This document shows positions 7,641-13,453 of a stretch of DNA of 19,290 nt, piece after piece (position 1 is the first letter of the stretch; each line of letters starts with the position of its first letter). The notes beneath the pieces are model-generated. The model had not been told where the DNA came from. It worked only from the letters and a program-made list of their open reading frames with translations, and did not search any database. Origin of the DNA: Bacillota bacterium (GTDB lineage Bacteria > Bacillota > Clostridia > DSM-8532); the NCBI GenBank assembly GCA_023459915.1, contig JAEWSN010000076.1, forward strand, positions 1 through 19,290, written 5' to 3'. The translations under genes were made by a program, and so were the position numbers.

Positions 7641-7787
7641 TGTGGACAAAACAAAAACTTATCCACAGATTTGTTCCCAAAGTGACCATGTGTGTGGGGA
7701 AAATGACGGAAAAGCTTTCACAGAAAGCGTTTCAAACAATCCACAACAATCCACACCCCTGTGGATTGTTGTGGATTGTTGTGATTG
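7641..7787. promoter_or_regulatory. Cluster of DnaA-box-like sequences in an AT-rich gap
   Basis: The nonamer TTATCCACA at 7659-7667 is a perfect DnaA box. TGTGGACAA at 7641-7649 is a box with one mismatch on the other strand, inverted to the first. Four further ATCCACA/TGTGGAT cores lie at 7737-7745, 7747-7755, 7760-7768 and 7770-7778 (each two mismatches from the full nonamer). Six TCCACA cores on both strands within 140 bases is far from random in this GC-rich context. Possible roles are DnaA-responsive control of the sensor kinase gene, a DnaA-titrating locus, a secondary or unusual origin, or sites for another regulator that happens to use this core. The genes dnaA, dnaN and rpmH are not nearby, so this is not called oriC. 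Confidence 0.55.
7735..7780. repeat. Perfect 21-bp inverted repeat with a CCCC loop, built of two direct repeats per arm
   Basis: The left arm is 7735-7755, the loop CCCC is 7756-7759 and the right arm is 7760-7780; all 21 positions pair. Each arm consists of a 10-bp unit (AACAATCCAC) repeated head to tail, so the binding-site spacing is one helical turn. A third, imperfect copy (TTGTGATTG, 7779-7787) follows. The structure ends 17 bases before the ribosome binding site of the sensor kinase gene. It could act as DNA, as paired operator sites, or as RNA, as a strong leader hairpin. Confidence 0.9.
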
Positions 7788-7809
7788 CGGCAGCAATGGA
7801 GGATTGGGC

Positions 7810-9603
7810 ATGACGGATCGGTCGCAGACAAGGGGAAGACAGATGGAACAGTCTGAAAATCAGCCGGATCTGCCCGAAAAGAACGGGTCAGCCCGGATGG
7901 CGGAACGGAATCGGCTGCTGTCCGTGCTGTTGAATGTTTCCAACCTCAGCGCGCAGGACGCGGACCCCCGCGTGCTGGGAGATGCAGTGCTGGAGCGTCT
8001 TCATGGGCTTCTGTTCTGTGATGCCTCCCTGTGCTATCTGGTGCAGGGGAAGCGGCTTGTGCATATTGCCCGAAAGGGGCCGCTGCGCGATTTTGTCGGG
8101 AGGCATCCCCTGCAGCATTCCTCCCTGCCGTTTGGCGCCGCGTTTCTGAGCCGGCGTCAGCCCCATGCCATTTCGGACCTTCTGGCGGAGGGAGCGGAAA
8201 ACGAGGCCGTGCGGGAACAACTGGCCCAGTTTCTGGACGGGCCCGGATCCATCGCCCGATGCTGGATGTTTCTGCCCATGGTGCTGCGCGGCCGGGTGCT
8301 GGGTGTGATCGTGGTGGCGCATCACGAGCCCGGCCATTTTGACGCGGAGGATCGGATTTTTGGAACGGCGTTTGCCCATCAGGCAGCGATTGAGTTTGAG
8401 AACGCCCGTCTGGCACGGGACGCGCGCATGCGCGCCGATGAGGTGCGCACCATGCTCGAGGTGCAGCAGGCCATTGCGCGCCGTGTGGATCTGCAGGAGG
8501 TTATCCGGCTGATTGCACAGGAGGCGCGGCGGCTGACGGTTTCGGCGGGCGCGCTGCTGTTTCTGAGGGAGGAGGGGGTCTGGTCGCTGGCTGGCGCCAT
8601 CGGGCACTCCACCCACCGCTCCCTCACCACGGCGCTGCAGCCGGTGGATCTTCAGGATACGCTCGATGCCCTGGTCAAAACCGGGAGGCCATACCATTTG
8701 CGCGCAGCCAACGGTTCCGGCCGGTTCGGGCCCCTGCTCCGTGCCTATGGCATTGAAGACATGCTGTGCGCGCCCATCATGTCCGGCGGAAAGGAAGACG
8801 AACGCTTTCCGGTGGGGCTGCTGTGCGTCATGAAACCTTTGGACAGCGGGTTTGAAGCCAATGATCTGCGGATTCTGTGGCTGCTTGCCTCCTCCGCGGT
8901 CATGGGGGTGGAAAACGCGCGGCTGTACGCGTCGGAGCGGCAGCTGCGCCAGCAGGAGGCGGAGAAGGCGGCCGGTGCGGAGCGGACGCGTCTGGCCCGG
9001 GAATTGCACGATGCGGTGACCCAAACCCTTTTTTCCGCCAGCCTGGTGGCCGAGGTGCTGCCGCGGATTTGGGCAAAAAACCCGGACAAGGGCATGGAGC
9101 GGTTGGAGGAGGTGCGGCTGCTTACGCGCGGGGCGCTGGCGGAGATGCGCACCCTGCTGCTGGAGCTGCGCCCGAAGGCGCTGGAGCAGACCGCGCTCGA
9201 CGAATTGCTCAAGCAGCTGGTCAACGCCGCTTCCGGGCGGGCCCGCATTCCCGTGGCGGCCGATTTCCACGGCTGCGGCGAGGTGCCGTACGAGGTGAAG
9301 CTGGGCATGTACCGGATTGCGCAGGAAGCGCTCAACAACGTGGTGAAGCACGCGCAGGCGACGCAGATCCGCGTTTCGACGCGGGGACACTGTGACGCGG
9401 AGAACCGCTGCCTCTCGCTTTCGCTGGAGATTTCGGATGACGGGATTGGGTTTGCGCCCCAGGACATTCCGGGCGGTCATTTTGGCGTGGGCATCATGCG
9501 GGAGCGGGCCGAGTCTTTTGGAGGGGCGCTGGATGTCGCTTCCTGCGCGGGACTGGGCACCTGCATCCGGGTGGTCTGGCCGGCGCCGGCTGCCGCGGAA
9601 TGA
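7810..9603 (+). CDS. Two-component sensor histidine kinase, NarL/DesK type, with two GAF domains
   Basis: The 597-residue protein appears cytoplasmic, with no transmembrane segment. Two GAF-like sensor domains cover roughly residues 35-200 and 210-385 and would bind a small ligand or cofactor that cannot be named. A short linker helix leads to a HisKA_3 domain with the phospho-acceptor His400 in ARELHDAVTQTLF. The HATPase domain follows, with YRIAQEALNNVVKHA (N box), DDGIGF (G1 box) and HFGVGIMRERAESFGG (G2). ATG 7810 is chosen for GGAGG at 7798-7802, seven bases upstream; ATG 7843 is a weaker alternative. The gene follows the DnaA-box-like cluster and the 21-bp inverted repeat, which are probably part of its control region. 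The cognate regulator is the next gene, 210 bases on. Confidence 0.93.
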   Translation: MTDRSQTRGRQMEQSENQPDLPEKNGSARMAERNRLLSVLLNVSNLSAQDADPRVLGDAVLERLHGLLFCDASLCYLVQGKRLVHIARKGPLRDFVGRHPLQHSSLPFGAAFLSRRQPHAISDLLAEGAENEAVREQLAQFLDGPGSIARCWMFLPMVLRGRVLGVIVVAHHEPGHFDAEDRIFGTAFAHQAAIEFENARLARDARMRADEVRTMLEVQQAIARRVDLQEVIRLIAQEARRLTVSAGALLFLREEGVWSLAGAIGHSTHRSLTTALQPVDLQDTLDALVKTGRPYHLRAANGSGRFGPLLRAYGIEDMLCAPIMSGGKEDERFPVGLLCVMKPLDSGFEANDLRILWLLASSAVMGVENARLYASERQLRQQEAEKAAGAERTRLARELHDAVTQTLFSASLVAEVLPRIWAKNPDKGMERLEEVRLLTRGALAEMRTLLLELRPKALEQTALDELLKQLVNAASGRARIPVAADFHGCGEVPYEVKLGMYRIAQEALNNVVKHAQATQIRVSTRGHCDAENRCLSLSLEISDDGIGFAPQDIPGGHFGVGIMRERAESFGGALDVASCAGLGTCIRVVWPAPAAAE

Positions 9604-9646
9604 TCCGGCGCAACACCCCCGCCATCGCTGCCGCAGAATGATCCGG
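9589..9646. repeat. Direct duplication of 20 bp spanning the sensor kinase stop codon
   Basis: GCTGCCGCGGAATGATCCGG at 9589-9608 contains the end of the kinase gene and its TGA. The same sequence with one change (CAGAATGA) recurs at 9627-9646, 38 bases away. This looks like a tandem duplication of the gene end with some decay. Just after it lies GATCCG-(7)-CGGATC (9640-9658), a small inverted repeat. The rest of the gap to the regulator includes an AT-rich stretch at about 9709-9735 where a promoter could sit, but no clear one is seen. Confidence 0.7.
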
Positions 9647-9813
9647 ACGCATCGGATCCGCTACGGCTGCAGAGACTGCCACACCGTGCGCAGGGGAGGC
9701 CTTGCGGCAAGAAAGAATATAACATAATTTCCCCATGGGATCGCGCATTCTTGCATGGACAAACGTGGGGAATGCCGGGTATGCTTAAGGGGAAAACGGC
9801 GCTGGAGGTGGAG

Positions 9814-10476
9814 ATGCGGGAAATGGATACACAGAAAACGGCGGAAGGCAAGCCCATCCGGGTGTTGCTTGTGGACGATCACCAGGTGGTCCGCAGCGGC
9901 CTTCGCGCGTTTTTGTCGGTGTTCGACGAGTTCGAGTTTGTCGGCGAGGCCGGCAACGGGCTTGAGGCGCTGGCGTTGTGCCCGCAGGTGAAGCCCGATG
10001 TGGTGCTGATGGATCTGTTGATGCCTGAAATGAACGGCGCCGAGGCCACGCGTGAAATCCGCAGGCAGTGTCCGCATATCCAGGTGGTGGTGCTGACCAG
10101 CTTTCGCGAGGAGACACTGGTGGAAGAGGCGCTCAAGGCGGGCGCCATCGGCTATCTGCTCAAGGATGTCACGGCGGACGAGCTGGCCGAGGCCATCCAT
10201 GCCGCGGTCAAGGGCAAGCCGACCCTGGCACCCGAGGCCACCCAGGCCCTCATCCACGCGTCCATGAAGCCGGCGGAGACCGTGCCGGAGCTGACGGATC
10301 GTGAGCTGGACGTGCTGCGGCTGATGGTCGCGGGAAACAGCAACCCGGAAATCGCCAAGGAGCTTGTGGTGAGCCTTTCCACGGTGAAGTTCCATGTCAG
10401 CGCCATTCTGTCGAAGCTCCAGGTGGGCTCCCGTACCGAGGCGGTGTCCCTGGCCTTGCGGGAGAAGCTGTTGTAA
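9814..10476 (+). CDS. Response regulator, NarL/LuxR family
   Basis: The product (220 residues) is the expected partner of the preceding kinase: the HisKA_3 family nearly always pairs with NarL-type regulators. The receiver domain begins RVLLVDDHQVVRSGLRAFL with the acidic pair Asp21-Asp22; the phospho-acceptor is Asp67 in DVVLMDLLMPEMNG; the switch Thr lies in VVVLTSF and the conserved Lys in YLLKDV. A linker leads to the LuxR-type helix-turn-helix: LTDRELDVLRLMVAGNSNPEIAKELVVSLSTVKFHVSAIL (given in part). ATG 9814 is set by GGAGG at 9804-9808; ATG 9781 would add eleven residues without a clear ribosome binding site. Its targets are unknown; the repeated sites upstream of its own kinase gene are candidates. 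Confidence 0.94.
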   Translation: MREMDTQKTAEGKPIRVLLVDDHQVVRSGLRAFLSVFDEFEFVGEAGNGLEALALCPQVKPDVVLMDLLMPEMNGAEATREIRRQCPHIQVVVLTSFREETLVEEALKAGAIGYLLKDVTADELAEAIHAAVKGKPTLAPEATQALIHASMKPAETVPELTDRELDVLRLMVAGNSNPEIAKELVVSLSTVKFHVSAILSKLQVGSRTEAVSLALREKLL

Positions 10477-10498
10477 CCTGTGTTCTCTTTCTCAAGGA

Positions 10499-10516
10499 CC
10501 TGGCCGATCGGCCAGG
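10499..10516. terminator. Perfect 18-bp palindrome after the response regulator gene
   Basis: CCTGGCCGATCGGCCAGG is fully self-complementary and lies 22 bases after the regulator stop codon. As RNA it gives a GC-rich hairpin, but it is followed by GAAAAGA and not by a T run, so it is not a standard intrinsic terminator. It may be a Rho-type pause or mRNA-end stabiliser, or a protein binding site. Confidence 0.4.
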
Positions 10517-10633
10517 GAAAAGACCCGTCCTTCGACCGTCCAAAGACTGACCAGTTGCCTGATTTGCCCGCGCCGCCGTTGCCGTATCATGGATACATGA
10601 ACAGAACGACGGCGCGATGCCGTTCTTCGGACT

Positions 10634-10650
10634 CACCGGCAGCACCGGTG
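10634..10650 (+). promoter_or_regulatory. Hairpin touching the ribosome binding site of the sigma factor gene
   Basis: CACCGG-CAGCA-CCGGTG forms a 6-bp stem ending one base before the Shine-Dalgarno sequence AAAGGAAGG (10652-10660). A stem this close could influence ribosome access. A second inverted pair, AGAACG (10603-10608) and CGTTCT (10621-10626), lies just upstream. The function is inferred only from position. Confidence 0.4.
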
Positions 10651-10669
10651 GAAAGGAAGGTCGAACAAG

Positions 10670-11284
10670 ATGATGGCAACCATGACAACAAGAGAGCAGG
10701 CAAGGCAGGATGGCAGCGCACGGGGCGAAGGACGCCAGCAGCAGGATGAAGCCATCATCCGGCGGGTCCTTGAAGGAGATCGGGAGGCCTTTGCCGAATT
10801 GGTGGAGCAGTATCACAGGCTGGTCTGCCATGTGGCTGGACACTATATGAAGAGTCCGGATGAGGTGGACGATGTGGCGCAGGAGGTTTTTTTCCGCAGC
10901 TACCGTGCCCTGGACCGGTACAATCCCGAATACCGCTTTTCCACCTGGCTTTCCGGGATCACCCGCAACCATTGCCTGGATTTGATTCGCAAGAACAGCC
11001 GGGTGACGGTGGTGGATTTTGATGAGTGCACCTGGCTGGCCGCCGACCGGCACACCCCGGAGGAAGCATGGCTGGAACAGGAGGAGCGGGAGGCGCTGCG
11101 GGACGCGGTGGACAACCTGCCGGAGAACTATCGGGAAGTGATTTCCCTGTACCATGGCGAGGAGCTGAGCTATCAGGCGATGGCCGAGCGCATGGACAAG
11201 CCGCTTTCCATCGTGAAGAACCGCCTGATGCGGGCACGCCGCATGCTGGAGAAACAGATGACGGTACCTGAACAGGTCATGTGA
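10670..11284 (+). CDS. ECF-type RNA polymerase sigma factor
   Basis: The 204-residue protein has only regions sigma-2 and sigma-4, as in the extracytoplasmic function class. Region 2 runs from DEAIIRRVLEGDREAFAELV through DDVAQEVFFRSYRAL and FSTWLSGITRNHCLDLIR; region 4 is LPENYREVISLYHGEELSYQ followed by AMAERMDKPLSIVKNRLMRAR, the DNA-binding helices for the -35. There is a linker with an acidic patch (about residues 110-135) between them. ATG 10670 follows AAAGGAAGG by nine bases (a second ATG at 10673 is directly adjacent). Many ECF factors are followed by their anti-sigma gene; here only a repeat and a terminator follow, so this one is an orphan locally. It could direct its own transcription, but no matching promoter pair was identified. 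Confidence 0.93.
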   Translation: MMATMTTREQARQDGSARGEGRQQQDEAIIRRVLEGDREAFAELVEQYHRLVCHVAGHYMKSPDEVDDVAQEVFFRSYRALDRYNPEYRFSTWLSGITRNHCLDLIRKNSRVTVVDFDECTWLAADRHTPEEAWLEQEEREALRDAVDNLPENYREVISLYHGEELSYQAMAERMDKPLSIVKNRLMRARRMLEKQMTVPEQVM

Positions 11285-11313
11285 ACCCTATCCGGAGGCA
11301 GGATATGCGATGC

Positions 11314-11389
11314 ATGGACGCATGAGCGCATGAACGGATGAACGAATGAGTGAATGAACGGATGAACGAATGAACGAACGAATGAACGA
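11314..11389. repeat. Octamer tandem repeat, consensus ATGAACGA/G, nine copies
   Basis: Units start at 11314, 11322, 11330, 11338, 11346, 11354, 11362, 11370 and 11382, with an extra ACGA at 11378-11381. The left units are more diverged (ATGGACGC, ATGAGCGC) and the right ones nearly identical. The array lies between the sigma factor stop and its terminator, so it is in the 3' untranslated part of that mRNA. The unit length is not a multiple of three and the array shows no sign of being coding. Confidence 0.9.
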
Positions 11390-11453
11390 ATGATTCCGAA
11401 GTGGGTGCGGCGCCGCAGCCGGAAAGTCGCGCGCGGCTCCGCAAGCCCCTTTG

Positions 11454-11486
11454 AAAGCCGCTGTCGGCAATTGACAGCGGCTTTTT
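11454..11486 (+). terminator. Intrinsic terminator of the sigma factor gene
   Basis: AAAGCCGCTGTC (11454-11465), a seven-base loop GGCAATT, and GACAGCGGCTTT (11473-11484) form a perfect 12-bp stem ending in a T run (11482-11486). Its 3' arm contains the -35 element of the following tRNA promoter. Confidence 0.92.
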
Positions 11487-11500
11487 CGCCGTGGTATACT
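11471..11500 (+). promoter_or_regulatory. Promoter of the tRNA-Ser genes
   Basis: TTGACA (11471-11476), an 18-base spacer and TATACT (11495-11500) form a strong sigma-A promoter. The -10 ends 15 bases before tRNA-Ser(UGA), so the transcript leader would be about nine bases. The -35 overlaps the terminator of the previous gene. Confidence 0.85.
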
Positions 11501-11515
11501 GATTTGGCCTGATGA

Positions 11516-11606
11516 GGAGAGATGGTCGAGCTGGTTTAAGGCACCGGTCTTGAAAACCGGCGTGGATGTGAGTCCACCATGGGTTCGAATCCCATTCTCT
11601 CCGCCA
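11516..11606 (+). tRNA. tRNA-Ser (anticodon UGA)
   Basis: The acceptor stem pairs GGAGAGA (11516-11522) with TCTCTCC, followed by the discriminator G and an encoded CCA (11604-11606). The anticodon loop CTTGAAA carries TGA at 11551-11553 between CCGGT and ACCGG. A long variable arm (class II, as for serine) follows, then GGTTCGAATCC of the T arm. Confidence 0.97.
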
Positions 11607-11641
11607 ACTACAACTGCATAGATTCCTATGTTTTTCGATAC

Positions 11642-11733
11642 GGAGAAATACTCAAGCTGGTCGAAGAGGCGCCCCTGCTAAGGGCGTAGGTCGTTAACGC
11701 GGCGCGAGGGTTCGAATCCCTCTTTCTCCGCCA
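11642..11733 (+). tRNA. tRNA-Ser (anticodon GCU)
   Basis: The acceptor stem GGAGAAA pairs with TTTCTCC, discriminator G and encoded CCA (11731-11733). The anticodon GCT is at 11677-11679 between CGCCC and GGGCG. The long variable arm and the GGTTCGAATCC T arm are present. It lies 35 bases after tRNA-Ser(UGA), likely in the same transcript. Its last 16 bases recur at 11852-11867. Confidence 0.97.
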
Positions 11734-11770
11734 AAGGAAAGGGCACCCCGAAAGGGGTGTCCTTTCCTTT
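11733..11770 (+). terminator. Long hairpin directly after tRNA-Ser(GCU)
   Basis: A 17-bp stem (11733-11749 with 11754-11770; one G-T pair) closes a GAAA loop. The 3' arm ends CCTTTCCTTT, which supplies U residues although no separate T run follows. It begins on the last base of the tRNA, so it probably ends the tRNA transcript. Confidence 0.75.
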
Positions 11771-11851
11771 GCATGAGAAAGGGGATGAGAACCCTGGGGC
11801 TCGTCGGAGCACCGCAGGTGCGGAGTCGCGAGCGCGGAGCGCGAAGCGTAC
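11771..11851. other. Structured segment between the two copies of the tRNA 3' end
   Basis: Three consecutive short hairpins can be drawn: GCTC-GTCG-GAGC (11799-11810), GCACC-GCA-GGTGC (11809-11821, sharing two bases) and TCGCG-(9)-CGCGA (11826-11844). No convincing reading frame is present on either strand. It could encode a small structured RNA or be the body of a miniature element bounded by tRNA tails. Confidence 0.4.
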
Positions 11852-11867
11852 CCCTCTTTCTCCGCCA
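11852..11867 (+). repeat. Second copy of the tRNA-Ser 3' end (attachment-site-like)
   Basis: CCCTCTTTCTCCGCCA is identical to the last 16 bases of tRNA-Ser(GCU) at 11718-11733, including the CCA. The bases before it do not form a T arm, so this is a tail alone and not a second tRNA. Direct repeats of a tRNA 3' end are the usual mark left when an integrase inserts an element at a tRNA gene. The enclosed piece is only 118 bases and encodes no integrase. Confidence 0.75.
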
Positions 11868-11887
11868 CAAGGGGATATCGGGGTCAT

Positions 11888-13228
11888 TCATCTCAGTGCG
11901 TATCGTGTGTTCTTCCCATTTCCAATCTTCCTGATGATTCCCTGTTCCAGCATCTCCCGGATCAATGTCGTTGTTCTTGTGGTTCCAAGATGGAGAAGGA
12001 CTTCGAGTTCTTTTCTCGTAGCTTGCCTGTGGGTCTGAATGTATTGAACGATGGGTTCAAAAGCCGCTGGTTGTGGCATCGTCTCCTGTTCTGAAACAAC
12101 AGGGTATGAGACATGTGGCCGGGGAAAACTGGTCGGAGAAGGTGCGTGGAGGTTGGGCAAGGTGACACGAAAGGCACCCGTCACATTTTCGAAAATCGGT
12201 TTCCTGCTTGTGGACGCGTAACTGCTCATCATTTTCCCAAAACCGGTTCCGAATGCCTCAATCAGCCGCATTCTAAAAAACAGTGCGGCAAGTTTCTCGT
12301 TTCGTGGCTGCGATGCCCCCATCAGCACTGCTTCAAGAGACAATCCTGGAACGAGATCCCCCAGGGATATAAACTCCATTCTGTCAGCATAAAGATTAAT
12401 CAATGTACTGCCACTAAAGCCATAGTCGCGATGGACAATGGCATTGAACAAAGCTTCACGTATGGCTTCCGGCGGGTAATCCCGCTCATCCAGCCGCTCG
12501 ATTCCCGTGATGGTGGCCTTGATGGCATTATAGTAATCGATTGCGCAGTATGCTTCCTCCATCTGTTTGAAAATGGAACCGGAAAACTCTTTTCTGTCCC
12601 GAAACACCAGTTTGTCCGTTCCCTGAAAGACAGCGAGTTTGATGCTGTGCTTGCATTGATCTGACAGCAGCAGGCCGAGATTGGTGTAGATGCCATCGCT
12701 GGTCAAGATGCCGATATTCTGTTGTTGTGCCAATCCAAACGCGAGTGATCTGTCTGCCAGTTCCTTTTCAGTGTAGGTGAAGGTCAGTTCCTGCAAAAGG
12801 GATCGGTTCTCTTCAAACGAATCGCCATCGGAGTCCTTGATCATTCTGCGGATTGCGTCTTCAGAGGCTGGAACAGAGGAGGTGCCTTGCCGAACATAAA
12901 CGCCAGAAGGCTTCATACCCTTTTCTTTCAGATAGTAGGGTCTCTTTGAGCCACGGGACACGTCAAGTCGCACAGCCGTTTTTTCATCCTGATTGAGAAA
13001 AGAAACTTGCGTGAATATTGTGATATCCGGACTGATGCTGTCCCGTATGGCGCTCATCACCTGCCGCATGGTGAAATCACCATTATCCAGTCCGACAAAT
13101 GTACCATCATCATGAATGCCGATATAAATTGTTCCGCCTGAAGCATTCGCGAAGGCAACGACTTCCTTTTTGATATCGGGTACATAAGTCGCTTTCAGCT
13201 CAACATACTCATTCTCGGCATAAGTCAT
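11888..13228 (-). CDS. AlbA_2 (Schlafen-type) domain protein with ATPase-like and winged-helix regions, putative regulator
   Basis: The 446-residue product belongs to the COG2865-type group often labelled RecG-related or putative transcriptional regulators. Residues 5-130 form the AlbA_2 domain (EYVELKATYVPDIKKEVVAF then ANASGGTIYIGIHDDG). A GHKL/HATPase_c_4-like region follows with PPEAIREALFNAIVHRDYG (N-box-like) and FGTGFGKMM. The last 55 residues are a winged helix (ATRKELEVLLHLGTTRTTTL). ATG 13228 is chosen because the domain begins right there; the open frame reaches 13312 but its extra 28 codons overlap the promoter. The ribosome binding site, GGGGTG, is poor. Codon use is visibly more AT-rich than in neighbouring genes, and it ends 21 bases from a tRNA-end repeat, so it was probably acquired. 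It might also act in phage defence, as some AlbA_2 proteins have been suggested to do. Confidence 0.85.
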   Translation of the reverse strand: MTYAENEYVELKATYVPDIKKEVVAFANASGGTIYIGIHDDGTFVGLDNGDFTMRQVMSAIRDSISPDITIFTQVSFLNQDEKTAVRLDVSRGSKRPYYLKEKGMKPSGVYVRQGTSSVPASEDAIRRMIKDSDGDSFEENRSLLQELTFTYTEKELADRSLAFGLAQQQNIGILTSDGIYTNLGLLLSDQCKHSIKLAVFQGTDKLVFRDRKEFSGSIFKQMEEAYCAIDYYNAIKATITGIERLDERDYPPEAIREALFNAIVHRDYGFSGSTLINLYADRMEFISLGDLVPGLSLEAVLMGASQPRNEKLAALFFRMRLIEAFGTGFGKMMSSYASTSRKPIFENVTGAFRVTLPNLHAPSPTSFPRPHVSYPVVSEQETMPQPAAFEPIVQYIQTHRQATRKELEVLLHLGTTRTTTLIREMLEQGIIRKIGNGKNTRYALR

Positions 13229-13261
13229 CTCAACACCCCTGATGCACATTGATACCAACAC

Positions 13262-13304
13262 TGTTACTAACACAGATAGTAACACATGCCGCGTTGGCAT
13301 GCAA
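13262..13304 (-). promoter_or_regulatory. Promoter and palindromic operator of the AlbA_2 gene
   Basis: On the minus strand TTGCAT (13304-13299), a 17-base spacer and TACTAT (13281-13276) make a fair sigma-A promoter. TGTTACTA at 13262-13269 and TAGTAACA at 13277-13284 are a perfect 8-bp inverted repeat with a 7-base spacer that covers the -10 and the likely start point. A second inverted repeat, CATGCC-GCGTT-GGCATG (13285-13301), fills the promoter spacer. Because the encoded protein has a winged helix, autorepression is likely (inference). Confidence 0.6.
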
Positions 13305-13348
13305 CAGAACACGAAAAGTCGGCCTGTTCTGATTCGGAGCGCCGCAGG

Positions 13349-13453
13349 CTACTCATAGGTACCCACCACCAACAGCAGCATCAGCAGCATGGCCAGTACC
13401 GCAGCCTGGGAAGCGTTCCGGCTGTTGTTTGTCTTACAGGGAGAACATCTCAT
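13349..13453 (-). CDS. Possible 34-residue membrane peptide overlapping the end of the ferric-reductase-like gene
   Basis: An ATG at 13453 lies inside the last codons of the upstream gene in another frame and opens 34 codons to a TAG at 13349. The sequence begins MRCSPCK (a CxxC motif) and ends with a hydrophobic stretch AAVLAMLLMLLLVVG, enough for one membrane helix. GGAAAGG (13467-13461) lies seven bases before the ATG, a good ribosome binding site, and the 20-base overlap would favour coupled translation. Against it: the hydrophobic part comes from a CTG/GTG-rich stretch that could be low-complexity noise, and no homologue is known to me. Confidence 0.35.
   Translation of the reverse strand: MRCSPCKTNNSRNASQAAVLAMLLMLLLVVGTYE

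Noticed and set aside
7641..7787. Calling the DnaA-box cluster the chromosomal origin
   Set aside because: None of dnaA, dnaN, recF, gyrB or rpmH is near and only one nonamer is perfect; kept as an observation only.
7888..9480. 530-codon minus-strand reading frame
   Set aside because: Antisense shadow of the sensor kinase gene, with Arg/Gln/His-rich composition and no recognisable domain.
11852..11867. A third tRNA gene
   Set aside because: Only the 3' acceptor strand and CCA are present; there is no T arm, anticodon arm or 5' acceptor strand.
11626..11891. Several minus-strand reading frames over the tRNA-Ser genes (with stretches like RKRDSNPRAAL and EKEGFEPSRRVNDLRP)
   Set aside because: These are translations of the antisense of class II tRNA-Ser genes and their tails, a well-known source of false proteins in databases.
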